Assembly: GCA_900313845.1 (NCBI GenBank) | Contig: OMTC01000042.1 | Coordinates: 1 to 9,507 of the forward strand | Origin: an uncultured Prevotellaceae bacterium | Lineage (GTDB): Bacteria > Bacteroidota > Bacteroidia > Bacteroidales > Bacteroidaceae | DNA length: 9,507 nt | Direction: 5' to 3' | Part shown: positions 1 to 7,029 of the stretch, one piece after another | Numbering within the stretch: position 1 is the stretch's first letter | Layout: each line of letters begins with the position of its first letter | Translations under genes and position numbers: made by a program | The notes under the pieces: model-generated | What the model was told of the DNA's origin: nothing | The model's input: the letters and a program-made list of their open reading frames with translations, nothing else | The model's database searches: none

Positions 1-987
1 GCACAACATCTGTCGGAGGATTTCGTGAAAGGACGGAAGATGATTGACTTGGATTCAGAGGACTACGATGTCATTACCGTGGGAGCTGCGGGGGCATACT
101 TGCAAACGGCATCTCTGCCTTTCACCCAGCAAGACACTCCCGAAGGTTATCGTTTTTTCCGCATCAGCATCTCTGGAGGACTGGGAGGACATAGCGGCGT
201 AGATATTGGCAAAGGCAGGATGAGCGCCGTGAAAGAAATCTGCCACTTGTTGGCGGAAGCCGAAAAACTCTGTCCTTCGCTGATGGTGGCAGAAATCAAT
301 GCAGGCGAGGCAAACGCCTCCATTCCTGCCAATGCGGAAGCCGTGGTGGGAGTGGCTGCAGACGAGGCAGAACGACTGACGGACTGGGCTAAACAACTAC
401 AGATAGAAACGGAAGGCGACAAAAACGTGAAGGTGACGGTGGAAGACTGCGAGACGCCTACCCTTATTATAAATAAGGAGTGGGTGGAAAAACTGGTTTC
501 CGCCATCGAAGAAATACCTTTTGGCGTCATCAAAATGAGTGAGAACATGCCTGGAACGGTGGAGACTTCGAACAACATCGGAGTGATTCGCACGGAGCAA
601 GGGCAGTTCCGCGTGACGAGTCATTCCCGCAGTTTCCTCTACGATGTGATGGTGCAATTAGGCGAGCACATCGGAAGCATCCTTCGCCAGCATGGATTTG
701 CGACTGAAGTCGTGATGTCAACTCCTGCATGGGAGGAAAATCCCGAATCGGAGTTCATGCATTTGGTGGAGCAGACCTTCGAGGATGTGCTGGGATTCCG
801 CCCACGCAAGGTGGAGATGCATTTCGTGATGGAAATGGGTTACTTCGTGCAGAAATTCAAGGGTATCCAAATCATTCCGATTGGTCCTCGCATCATTGAG
901 CCTCACTCCACTTCAGAGCGAGTGGAACTCAAAACGATTGACAACATCTATCAGGTGCTGGTGGAAATACTTAGACGTGAAGCGTGA
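1..987 (+). CDS. pepD: PepD-like M20C dipeptidase (aminoacyl-histidine dipeptidase family), 5' end cut off
   Basis: The reading frame is open to base 1, so this is the C-terminal 328 residues of a protein that is usually about 485 residues long; the GTG at 25 is not a credible start. Family members are cytosolic, metal-dependent exopeptidases that cleave Xaa-His and other dipeptides. Visible family marks, in fragment numbering, are the LDSED segment at about 17-21, whose Asp is a metal ligand in characterised PepD; the GGHSGVDI motif of the lid/dimerisation domain at 62-69; the SNNIG stretch at about 190; and the C-terminal PHS..ERV at about 301-308, whose His is another metal ligand. The first metal-binding His/Asp and the catalytic Glu lie outside the window. 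The usual HAGLECG motif reads HFVMEMG here, and the residues after LDSED also differ from the common form, so this may be a divergent paralogue. The last codons and the TGA stop fall inside a heptamer repeat. Family is clear; substrate is not. Confidence 0.87.
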   Translation, partial: AQHLSEDFVKGRKMIDLDSEDYDVITVGAAGAYLQTASLPFTQQDTPEGYRFFRISISGGLGGHSGVDIGKGRMSAVKEICHLLAEAEKLCPSLMVAEINAGEANASIPANAEAVVGVAADEAERLTDWAKQLQIETEGDKNVKVTVEDCETPTLIINKEWVEKLVSAIEEIPFGVIKMSENMPGTVETSNNIGVIRTEQGQFRVTSHSRSFLYDVMVQLGEHIGSILRQHGFATEVVMSTPAWEENPESEFMHLVEQTFEDVLGFRPRKVEMHFVMEMGYFVQKFKGIQIIPIGPRIIEPHSTSERVELKTIDNIYQVLVEILRREA

Positions 988-1018
988 AGTGTGAAGTGTG
1001 AAGCGTGAAGAGTGAAGA
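977..1018 (+). repeat. Heptamer tandem repeat GTGAAGN, six copies, over the stop of the dipeptidase gene
   Basis: Six head-to-tail 7-bp units start at 977, 984, 991, 998, 1005 and 1012. Each reads GTGAAG followed by C, T, T, C, A and A in turn. The first unit lies inside the gene, the second supplies its TGA stop (985-987), and the rest is non-coding. The same heptamer family recurs at 5934-5982 and, as ATGAAGA, at 8562-8596, always with this strand polarity. Confidence 0.9.
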
Positions 1019-1312
1019 GATGGAAATGAAGTACATTTTTGCCTCGTTTGCAACACAGACGTTGCAACAGAGCGTTTGAAAAGAGTGTAGGATTGACAAA
1101 TGTTGGCAATTTTGTGAAAAAAGAATAAAAAGTAAGGCAATTTGTTAGCACAAAAGAAATTTATTACTAACTTTGTATCGATTTAGAAAGTGGAAAGGGA
1201 ATTTTTGGGATATTCATCATGATATTCGGGAGATTTTAACTGTACACCCATTAAATTTACAATACAACCAAAGGGAATCATTTCTAAAACTCTCTATAAT
1301 TTAATTTTAAGT
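988..1312 (+). other. Non-coding region and 5' leader upstream of pckA
   Basis: This 325-base stretch has no credible gene. From left to right it holds the remainder of the heptamer tract; a short hairpin with a 7-bp stem (TTGCAAC at 1048-1054 against GTTGCAA at 1061-1067, six-base loop) without a T-run, so a poor terminator; a probable promoter at 1141-1175; and an AT-rich leader of about 130 bases before pckA. Within the leader GATATTC occurs twice in direct orientation (1209-1215 and 1221-1227), 12 bp apart, with GGG outside. I cannot assign a riboswitch. No Shine-Dalgarno sequence precedes the ATG, as is usual in Bacteroidetes. Confidence 0.6.
1141..1175 (+). promoter_or_regulatory. Probable Bacteroidetes-type promoter of pckA
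   Basis: TAACTTTG at 1168-1175 fits the Bacteroidetes -7 element TAnnTTTG. A TTTG at 1141-1144 could be the -33 element, although the 23-base spacing is slightly long. Transcription would start near 1180, leaving a leader of about 130 bases before the ATG at 1313. Confidence 0.55.
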
Positions 1313-2926
1313 ATGGCAAAATTAGATTTAACACAGTACGGCATCACTGGTTCAACCGTGATTGCTCACAATCCTTCCTATGAGTTCCTTTTCGAAGAGG
1401 AAACAAAGCCAGGTCTTGAAGGTTATGAAGTTGGTCAAGTGACTGAGCTTGGCGCAGTAAACGTAATGACAGGTATCTTCACAGGCCGTTCTCCTAAGGA
1501 CAAGTACATCGTTGACGATGCTCAGAGCCACGACAAGGTTTGGTGGACTACTGAAGGCTACAAGAACGACAACCACCCAATGTCGGAAGAAGTTTGGGCT
1601 AAGATCAAGGATATTGCTGTGAAGGAACTTTCCAACAAGAATCTGTATGTAGTTGATGCTTACTGCGGTGCTAACGAGGCTACTCGTTTGGCTGTTCGCT
1701 TCGTTCTCGAAGTAGCATGGCAGGCACACTTCATCAAGAACATGTTCATCCAGCCTACAGAAGCTGAATTGGAAACCTTTGAGCCTAACTTCGTCATCTA
1801 CAACGCATCTAAGGCAAAGGTGGAGAACTACCAGGAACTCGGCCTCAACTCTGAGACTTGCGTTGCTTTCAACACTACAAGCCGCGAACAGTGCATCATC
1901 AACACTTGGTATGGTGGTGAAATGAAGAAGGGTATGTTCTCTATGCAGAACTACTACCTCCCTCTCCAGGGCATCGCTTCTATGCACTGCTCTGCTAACA
2001 CCGACATGGAAGGCAAGAACACTGCCATCTTCTTCGGTCTTTCTGGTACTGGTAAGACTACTCTTTCTACCGACCCTAAGCGTCTCCTCATTGGTGACGA
2101 CGAGCACGGATGGGACGACGAAGGCGTATTCAACCTCGAAGGCGGTTGCTATGCTAAGGTTATCAACCTCGACAAGGAAAGCGAGCCAGACATCTACAAC
2201 GCAATCCGTCGCAACGCTCTCCTCGAGAACGTAACTGTTGACGAGAATGGCAAGATTGACTTCGCTGACAAGAGCGTGACTGAGAACACTCGCGTGAGCT
2301 ACCCAATCGACCACATCACCAACATCGTGAAGAAGGTGAACGGCAAGAGCGCTGGTCCTGATGCTAAGCAGGTTATCTTCCTTTCTGCTGACGCATTCGG
2401 TGTGCTCCCTCCAGTATCTATCCTCAACCCTGAGCAGACTAAGTACTACTTCCTCTCTGGTTTCACAGCTAAGTTGGCTGGTACAGAGCGTGGTATCACT
2501 GAACCTACTCCAACATTCTCTGCTTGCTTCGGCCAGGCATTCCTCGAGCTTCACCCAACAAAGTATGCTGAGGAACTCGTTAAGAAGATGCAGAAGAGCG
2601 GTGCTAAGGCATATCTCGTGAACACTGGTTGGAACGGTACAGGCAAGCGTATCTCTATCCGCGACACTCGTGGTATCATCGACGCTATCCTCAACCACTC
2701 CATCGATGAAGCTCCAACAAAGCAGATTCCTTACTTCGACTTCACCGTTCCTACTCAGCTCGACGGTGTAGCTTGGGGTATCCTCGATCCACGCGACACT
2801 TATCAGGACCGTGGTGAGTGGGACAAGAAGGCTCAAGACCTCGCAGCTCGTTTCATCAAGAACTTCAAGAAGTACGAGACAAACGAAGCTGGTAAGGCTC
2901 TCGTAGCAGCTGGTCCAAAGCTCTAA
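1313..2926 (+). CDS. pckA: Phosphoenolpyruvate carboxykinase (ATP)
   Basis: Complete 537-residue protein, the usual length for the ATP-dependent family. It interconverts oxaloacetate + ATP with phosphoenolpyruvate + CO2 + ADP in the cytosol. In succinate- and propionate-forming Bacteroidales it commonly runs toward CO2 fixation, an inference here. Sequence marks are the FTGRSPKDKY substrate-binding segment with R59, GEMKKGMFS with the metal/substrate lysine at 205-206, a metal-ligand His in SMHCSANT (H225), the P-loop GLSGTGKTT at 242-250 (K248, T249), the GDDEHGW acidic metal site at 261-267, and ADAFGVLPPVS further on. The ATG at 1313 is chosen because the family N-terminus starts there. 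Codon use is strongly biased (Lys nearly all AAG, many GCT, GGT and CTC codons) compared with its neighbours, as expected for a highly expressed gene, while the first codons are AT-rich. It is monocistronic, with its own promoter and terminator. Confidence 0.98.
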   Translation: MAKLDLTQYGITGSTVIAHNPSYEFLFEEETKPGLEGYEVGQVTELGAVNVMTGIFTGRSPKDKYIVDDAQSHDKVWWTTEGYKNDNHPMSEEVWAKIKDIAVKELSNKNLYVVDAYCGANEATRLAVRFVLEVAWQAHFIKNMFIQPTEAELETFEPNFVIYNASKAKVENYQELGLNSETCVAFNTTSREQCIINTWYGGEMKKGMFSMQNYYLPLQGIASMHCSANTDMEGKNTAIFFGLSGTGKTTLSTDPKRLLIGDDEHGWDDEGVFNLEGGCYAKVINLDKESEPDIYNAIRRNALLENVTVDENGKIDFADKSVTENTRVSYPIDHITNIVKKVNGKSAGPDAKQVIFLSADAFGVLPPVSILNPEQTKYYFLSGFTAKLAGTERGITEPTPTFSACFGQAFLELHPTKYAEELVKKMQKSGAKAYLVNTGWNGTGKRISIRDTRGIIDAILNHSIDEAPTKQIPYFDFTVPTQLDGVAWGILDPRDTYQDRGEWDKKAQDLAARFIKNFKKYETNEAGKALVAAGPKL

Positions 2927-2997
2927 TCGAAAATTTGGAAAACATTCATTCATCCAAATAATTTCTCCCCGATTCTCCATAAGAATCATTTTTTCTG

Positions 2998-3030
2998 GCA
3001 AGGTCGTTGTGAAACGACCTTGCTTTTTTT
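2998..3030 (+). terminator. Rho-independent terminator of pckA
   Basis: A perfect 11-bp stem (2998-3008 with 3013-3023) closes a four-base GTGA loop of the GNRA type and is followed directly by seven Ts (3024-3030). It lies 71 bases after the pckA stop codon. There is no comparable T-run on the other strand. Confidence 0.93.
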
Positions 3031-3139
3031 ATGAAGTGGTGGAAGTGGCGAATCATGGTTTTTCCTCATTTACTTGAACATTTTGATGCAATTCGTAAAC
3101 TTTTTTAGAGGGTTTTAGGAAATAAAGGAAAAAATTGCT

Positions 3140-3147
3140 ATTTTTGC
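3140..3147 (+). promoter_or_regulatory. Probable -7 promoter element of the TPR/AraC regulator gene
   Basis: TATTTTTG matches TAnnTTTG. The -33 box is weak (a TTTTAG around 3113-3118 is the nearest candidate). It would give a start near 3152 and a leader of about 58 AT-rich bases, including an AT-dinucleotide run around 3186-3197, before the ATG at 3210. This placement also argues against the in-frame TTG at 3135 as the translation start. Confidence 0.5.
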
Positions 3148-3209
3148 ATCATAGATTTAGGGTACAAACAATCCTCCCTTACCTACATATATATATTTAT
3201 TATTCACTG

Positions 3210-4901
3210 ATGTTTTCCTTCTCGAAAAAAATAGTATTATGTCTGCTGCTTCTCACTGCATGTATTTCCGTGTATGCAGATGACATATACACGCTTGATT
3301 CCATCGAGGCTGTTTGGTATGACAACACACGAATAGCCCACGAGCGACTGGACAGCCTGGGACGACGCGAAAAAGCCAACGGGTGGAAGAATTTCAAGCA
3401 AAGCGATTGGGAAATCACCAAGGGAATGTTCTACCTCAACGAAGACAAAACAGGAAAGGCTGCTCCTTACATTTACGATGCCTACAAACACGCGATGAAG
3501 GAGGGGAACCACCACACAGAGTTACATGCCATCTTGGCAATTTGTACCATAGAAAGCCGCATGGGACACTTGCGTCTGCTCTCACGCAATGCACAACTCA
3601 TGAAAAACCGCGCGCAGGAAGTGGAAGAGAAAGTGGAATCCTCCCACTACTACGAATCCACAGCCTACCAGTTCCTTTCCTATTGCACCTGTGTGCTTGA
3701 CAGCAACATGGAGGAAAGCCAGAAAATGCTCGACAGCGCCAAAGTGGCAGCACAGGCTTGCCCAAGCAAATTCGACCAGCAACTGCTGCAAAAGGCCATC
3801 CAATTCCAGCAAATCTACAACTATCAAAAAATCGACAGCAACTTCATCGCCTATCACGAAGGAAAGAAACTCTTGCAGCAAATCGAGAAGCATATCCAAA
3901 ATGATGATGAATTCGCCGATATTTCCAAGAATTTCCAACAATCCATCTGTGCCAGTCTCATGATTACAAGTCAGAAATTGGGCTACACAGAGGAGGCGGA
4001 AGAATACTATCTGCGAACCTTGGAAATGATGGACCTTTACGACCACACCGAAGACATTCTTCCTTCGGTGGCTGAATACTTGGCACTCTCGGAGCAATGG
4101 GACCAACTCGTGAATATCGTGGAACCCATGCTGGAAACTTCCCATCCATCGTTTCTTTTACTGAACACCACCCAATACTTGATGATGGCTTACCAGAAAC
4201 TGGGCATGAAAGACAAACTTTATCCCGCTTTTGAAAGGTATGCCACCTTGATGGATAGCATCCGTGAAGCCGAAAACGATGCCATACCGATGGAAATCAA
4301 CACGGTATTCAATACGAACGAATTGGAAAACGCGCTCAAATCCAGAGAAAGACTTTTGCTGAGCAACAAAGTCATCATGATTCTTTTCATTCTGCTCATC
4401 CTCTCCCTCATCGGTATCATCTTCATTCTTCGCTACCGCAATCGTCAACGGATGAAAGACAATGAATTCCTCTTCAATTCCGTGAAGAATTCCAACAAAA
4501 GGAAATTGCCTCATCAACCGACAGAGAAAGACACCAACAAGGAGAGGAGCGTATATTGGCAAGTGATTCAACACATTGAGGAGAACGACAATTACCGAAA
4601 GTCGGAGTTCAGCATCAAGCCTCTCGAAAAGCAACTGCTCATGCGCTCTGCCGACATCGAAGCACAGTTTGAAAAGGAATGCGGAATCAGTTTGAGCGAT
4701 ACACTGCTGCACTACCGCTTGCGCCATGCATGTGAACTGTTGGAAAACACGGACTACATCCTCGAAGTGGTGGCAGAAGAATCAGGTTTCGGTTCTTCCC
4801 GCACGTTCTATCGACAATTCCGCAATGCATATAACCTCACACCGAATGCCTACCGCACCATGAGCCAAGAGGCAAAAAACAATCAAGAAACAACGCTTTG
4901 A
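3210..4901 (+). CDS. Membrane-spanning TPR-like sensor with cytoplasmic AraC-type DNA-binding domain
   Basis: A 563-residue protein when started at the ATG at 3210, where a signal peptide begins at once (KK at 6-7, hydrophobic 8-20, possible cleavage after A23). The frame continues upstream to a TTG at 3135, but that lies over the promoter. LTAC at 15-18 also resembles a lipobox, though a lipoprotein that also has an internal helix would be odd. Residues about 24-387 are alpha-helical, tyrosine-rich, TPR-like and predicted periplasmic. One strongly hydrophobic helix (about 388-407) is followed by RYRNRQR, a positive-inside flank. The cytoplasmic end carries an AraC/XylS double helix-turn-helix at about 472-550, including the RLRHACELL..., ESGFGSSRTFYRQF and LTPNAYR segments typical of the second half. 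Such proteins read an envelope signal and bind DNA in one polypeptide. The ligand and target genes cannot be told; it follows pckA but has its own promoter and terminator. Confidence 0.88.
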   Translation: MFSFSKKIVLCLLLLTACISVYADDIYTLDSIEAVWYDNTRIAHERLDSLGRREKANGWKNFKQSDWEITKGMFYLNEDKTGKAAPYIYDAYKHAMKEGNHHTELHAILAICTIESRMGHLRLLSRNAQLMKNRAQEVEEKVESSHYYESTAYQFLSYCTCVLDSNMEESQKMLDSAKVAAQACPSKFDQQLLQKAIQFQQIYNYQKIDSNFIAYHEGKKLLQQIEKHIQNDDEFADISKNFQQSICASLMITSQKLGYTEEAEEYYLRTLEMMDLYDHTEDILPSVAEYLALSEQWDQLVNIVEPMLETSHPSFLLLNTTQYLMMAYQKLGMKDKLYPAFERYATLMDSIREAENDAIPMEINTVFNTNELENALKSRERLLLSNKVIMILFILLILSLIGIIFILRYRNRQRMKDNEFLFNSVKNSNKRKLPHQPTEKDTNKERSVYWQVIQHIEENDNYRKSEFSIKPLEKQLLMRSADIEAQFEKECGISLSDTLLHYRLRHACELLENTDYILEVVAEESGFGSSRTFYRQFRNAYNLTPNAYRTMSQEAKNNQETTL

Positions 4902-4957
4902 CTTCCAGAGAAAAATGCCTATTGAAATCAAGAGCAACCACAAATTGATAGAAACAC

Positions 4958-5003
4958 AAAAACCGCAAAACTACCGATGAATTCGAGTATTTTTGCGGTT
5001 TTT
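4958..5003. terminator. Bidirectional terminator between convergent genes
   Basis: AAAAACCGCAAAA at 4958-4970 pairs perfectly over 13 bp with 4991-5003 around a 20-base loop. The stem carries an A-run on one side and a T-run on the other, so it can act on both strands. It sits 56 bases after the stop of the regulator gene (+) and 20 bases after the stop of the acyltransferase gene (-). Confidence 0.88.
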
Positions 5004-5023
5004 GAATCGTTGAATTCGACTTT

Positions 5024-5932
5024 TTATGCATCGTTCCCATTCGCGGCTTGGCGACGCTCCCACTCTTCCTTAGTGCGACTCCATCGCTTATGAGTCCAAA
5101 GCCATAGATGCGGATTTTTCTTAATGTCTTCTTCCAACAAACGCATGTACTGGTCCGTTGCTTCGTAATCTGGCACAGACTTGCTGTCTGTCGAAATAGG
5201 GATTATATCCAAATGATAATAGCCTCGACGAACACGAGACATTCGACCATAAGCCAAGACGGCATCGAGTCGCTTGGCGATATGTTCTCCGCCGATGAAA
5301 ACGGCAGTTTCATGATTAAGGAAAGGTGTGAAATGATGAATTGCCTCCCACTTGGGTTGTTGGTCGGCAATAAAACCACAAAACACTTTCTTTCCTTCTT
5401 TCTTCAACTGATACAAGCGACGAAACGTATTCTGCATCGTGATGCATTCTCCGCCATATCTCTCACGAAGATAAAGGAAAAGACGCTCGCTCACATCATT
5501 GTAAAGCTTGTGGTAAACCTGCGAAACATTTATTTCGGGGAACGAATATTGAATCGATGCAATCCATTCCCAGTTACCAAAATGCCCCAAAAATAGAAGC
5601 ACTATTTGGTAATCTCCTTTCTCAAAACCCTCCTTCAACCACTCAGCATTACCGAAAGTCATGCGTTTCATCATTTGCTCCTTCGACATGGAGAAACACT
5701 TAATGTCCTCCACGAAATAATCGCAAAACGCATGGTAGAACTTGCGCTCTATCTCCCGCAACTCCTTTTCCGTCTTCTCTGGAAAAGACTCTCTCAGATT
5801 CTTTCGCACCACCTTTCGTCGATAACGTACCACGAAGCGCACAAGAAGATACATGAAATCTGAAAACACATAGAGCACCCGCAGCGGAAGTAGCGAAATA
5901 AGCCAACAGAGTGAGAAAACGATGCGATACAT
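5024..5932 (-). CDS. LpxL/HtrB-family lipid A acyltransferase
   Basis: A 302-residue inner-membrane-associated protein of the lysophospholipid/lipid A acyltransferase family, which moves an acyl chain from acyl-ACP to lipid A precursors on the cytoplasmic face. The N-terminus is hydrophobic (LCWLISLLPLRVLYVFSDF, about 8-26) and is followed by basic YRRKVVRKNL. The catalytic HX4E motif is in GHFGNWE (H117, E122), and ADQQP lies in the conserved central block. I chose the ATG at 5932 because the usual family N-terminus begins there; the frame remains open upstream to 6004, but those 24 residues would be encoded by heptamer repeats. The gene is last in an operon behind DUF4254 and GT9 genes, 75 bases after the GT9 stop. 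Which secondary acylation it performs (LpxL- or LpxM-like) cannot be decided from sequence. Confidence 0.92.
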   Translation of the reverse strand: MYRIVFSLCWLISLLPLRVLYVFSDFMYLLVRFVVRYRRKVVRKNLRESFPEKTEKELREIERKFYHAFCDYFVEDIKCFSMSKEQMMKRMTFGNAEWLKEGFEKGDYQIVLLFLGHFGNWEWIASIQYSFPEINVSQVYHKLYNDVSERLFLYLRERYGGECITMQNTFRRLYQLKKEGKKVFCGFIADQQPKWEAIHHFTPFLNHETAVFIGGEHIAKRLDAVLAYGRMSRVRRGYYHLDIIPISTDSKSVPDYEATDQYMRLLEEDIKKNPHLWLWTHKRWSRTKEEWERRQAANGNDA

Positions 5933-5933
5933 G

Positions 5934-5982
5934 GAAGAGTGAAAAGTGAAGAGTGAAAAGTGAGAAGTGAAGAGTGAAGAGT
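5934..5982 (+). repeat. Heptamer tandem repeat GAAGAGT/GAAAAGT, seven copies, against the acyltransferase start codon
   Basis: Seven 7-bp units run from 5934 to 5982 (GAAGAGT, GAAAAGT, GAAGAGT, GAAAAGT, GAGAAGT, GAAGAGT, GAAGAGT), with a decayed eighth reaching 5989. One base separates the tract from the ATG of the minus-strand acyltransferase gene (5932). On the coding strand it is therefore a pyrimidine-rich (ACTCTTC)n sequence that forms the whole ribosome-landing region. It is the same heptamer family and + strand polarity as the tract at 977-1018. Confidence 0.9.
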
Positions 5983-5984
5983 GA

Positions 5985-6009
5985 AAAACTTGAGAACTTT
6001 GCAAGTTTT
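5985..6009 (-). other. Small inverted repeat in the GT9-acyltransferase gap
   Basis: AAAACTTG at 5985-5992 pairs with CAAGTTTT at 6002-6009 around a nine-base loop. It overlaps the GT9 stop codon and the decayed end of the heptamer tract. On the minus strand it ends in a short T-run, so it might attenuate read-through into the acyltransferase gene, but the stem is AT-rich and weak. Confidence 0.3.
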
Positions 6010-7027
6010 ACTTCATAAGAAGCTTTTCGAGAATCATCTCGGGCGTGATTAGATTCATGCAGCGAAGGTCGCCGAACTGGCATGGCTTATCTCCATACAC
6101 GGAACAAGGACGACAAGGGAGATTCTCCATCTGAATGATATTGTCGAGCGGTTGGTGCCAAGGCGTGAAACCAGCCTTCGGATGCGTAGCACCCCAAATA
6201 GAGACAACTCGGGTGCCGACCAACGCGGCGATGTGCATATTGGCTGAATCCATCGCCAACATCGTGTCGAGTTTCGACATCAAGAGCATTTCATTGTGCA
6301 GTCCTCCCAATTTGTCGCACACACTGATGACGTTCGGACCTTCCCAACTCGTTAACACGCTCTTCTCTTCCTCGCCTGCGCCAAAGAGAAACACATGCAC
6401 ATCGTGGTTTGCCAAGGTCCGTACCACTTCGTGCATCTTCTCCAACGGATAGATTTTATTGACATGAGCGGCAAACGGAGCGACACCAATCCACACTTCA
6501 CCCGCACGCTTGCGTCCCACACGATTGAAAACAGGAGCATAGTCCTCATCGCGAGGGTCGAAAGCACGGTCGTAATTGAGCGTCACCTCAATACCCAGCT
6601 TGTTCAGCACCTGCACATAGCGTTCTGTCATGGGAATCAACGCTTCGTTGCTCATTCCCTTGCCCATGAGTTCCTTTTTGTCCTCGCGCCCTTTGTCGAT
6701 TTTCGCCGTTTTCACGCCACTCAACTTGAAGCGAGAACGCAAATATTTGGTGCGGAGCACATCGTGCAAGTCTGCCATCGCATCAAACTTCCGCTTTTTC
6801 AACTCATTAAAGAGTTTTTCCAGTCCGACCACTCCATCATATTTATTCACATCCACACCTATCACCTCCACGTTGGCAGGCATCCAATCGAAGAACGGTT
6901 TCATTCCCTTCTTCGTAAGCATGGTGATGCGCATTTCGGGATGCTGACTGGCAAGCGAATGCACGACGGGCACTGTCATAGCCACATCGCCTATAGCTGA
7001 GAATCGTGTGATGAGTAATCGAAACAT
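6008..7027 (-). CDS. Glycosyltransferase family 9 (ADP-heptose:LPS heptosyltransferase type)
   Basis: A complete 339-residue protein. GT9 enzymes transfer a heptose or similar sugar from a nucleotide donor to the LPS inner core at the cytoplasmic face of the inner membrane. The N-terminal FSAIGDVAMTVPVV segment has D14 at the position of the catalytic Asp of WaaC/WaaF. The C-terminal donor-binding half shows APFAAHVNKIYP (about 183-194) and MDSANMHIAALVG (D260, S261, H265), followed by SIWGATHP. Near the end are four cysteines (C305, C308, C316, C323) in the PC.PC...PC......CM arrangement seen in many WaaF-like proteins. The ATG at 7027 is two bases after the stop of the DUF4254 gene, so the two are probably co-translated. 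Donor and acceptor sugars are not deducible. Confidence 0.92.
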   Translation of the reverse strand: MFRLLITRFSAIGDVAMTVPVVHSLASQHPEMRITMLTKKGMKPFFDWMPANVEVIGVDVNKYDGVVGLEKLFNELKKRKFDAMADLHDVLRTKYLRSRFKLSGVKTAKIDKGREDKKELMGKGMSNEALIPMTERYVQVLNKLGIEVTLNYDRAFDPRDEDYAPVFNRVGRKRAGEVWIGVAPFAAHVNKIYPLEKMHEVVRTLANHDVHVFLFGAGEEEKSVLTSWEGPNVISVCDKLGGLHNEMLLMSKLDTMLAMDSANMHIAALVGTRVVSIWGATHPKAGFTPWHQPLDNIIQMENLPCRPCSVYGDKPCQFGDLRCMNLITPEMILEKLLMK

Positions 7028-7029
7028 AC

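Noticed and set aside
1048..1067. Hairpin after the dipeptidase gene as a terminator
   Set aside because: A 7-bp stem without a following T-run is too weak to call.
1352..3001. 549-residue open frame antisense to pckA
   Set aside because: It is a mirror of the strong codon bias of pckA, begins beyond the pckA terminator side, and has a low-complexity Ser/Val/Leu composition with no recognisable domain.
3135..3209. Upstream TTG start for the TPR/AraC gene
   Set aside because: The TTG lies just before and over the -7 promoter element at 3140-3147, so it would not be transcribed; the signal peptide begins at the ATG at 3210.
5108..5596. 162-residue + strand frame opposite the acyltransferase
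   Set aside because: It is a shadow of a well-identified gene, with no independent start signal or domain.
5934..5989. Heptamer tract as a CRISPR array or mobile-element end
   Set aside because: There are no spacers, the period is only 7 bp, no terminal inverted repeats or target duplications are visible, and no associated genes are present.
5933..6004. Longer N-terminus for the acyltransferase, starting at 6004
   Set aside because: The extra 24 residues are only heptamer repeat read as Ser/Phe/His/Leu, and the usual family N-terminus begins at 5932.
6395..7000. 201-residue + strand frame opposite the GT9 gene
   Set aside because: It is His-rich antisense composition typical of a shadow frame, and the GT9 gene is secure.
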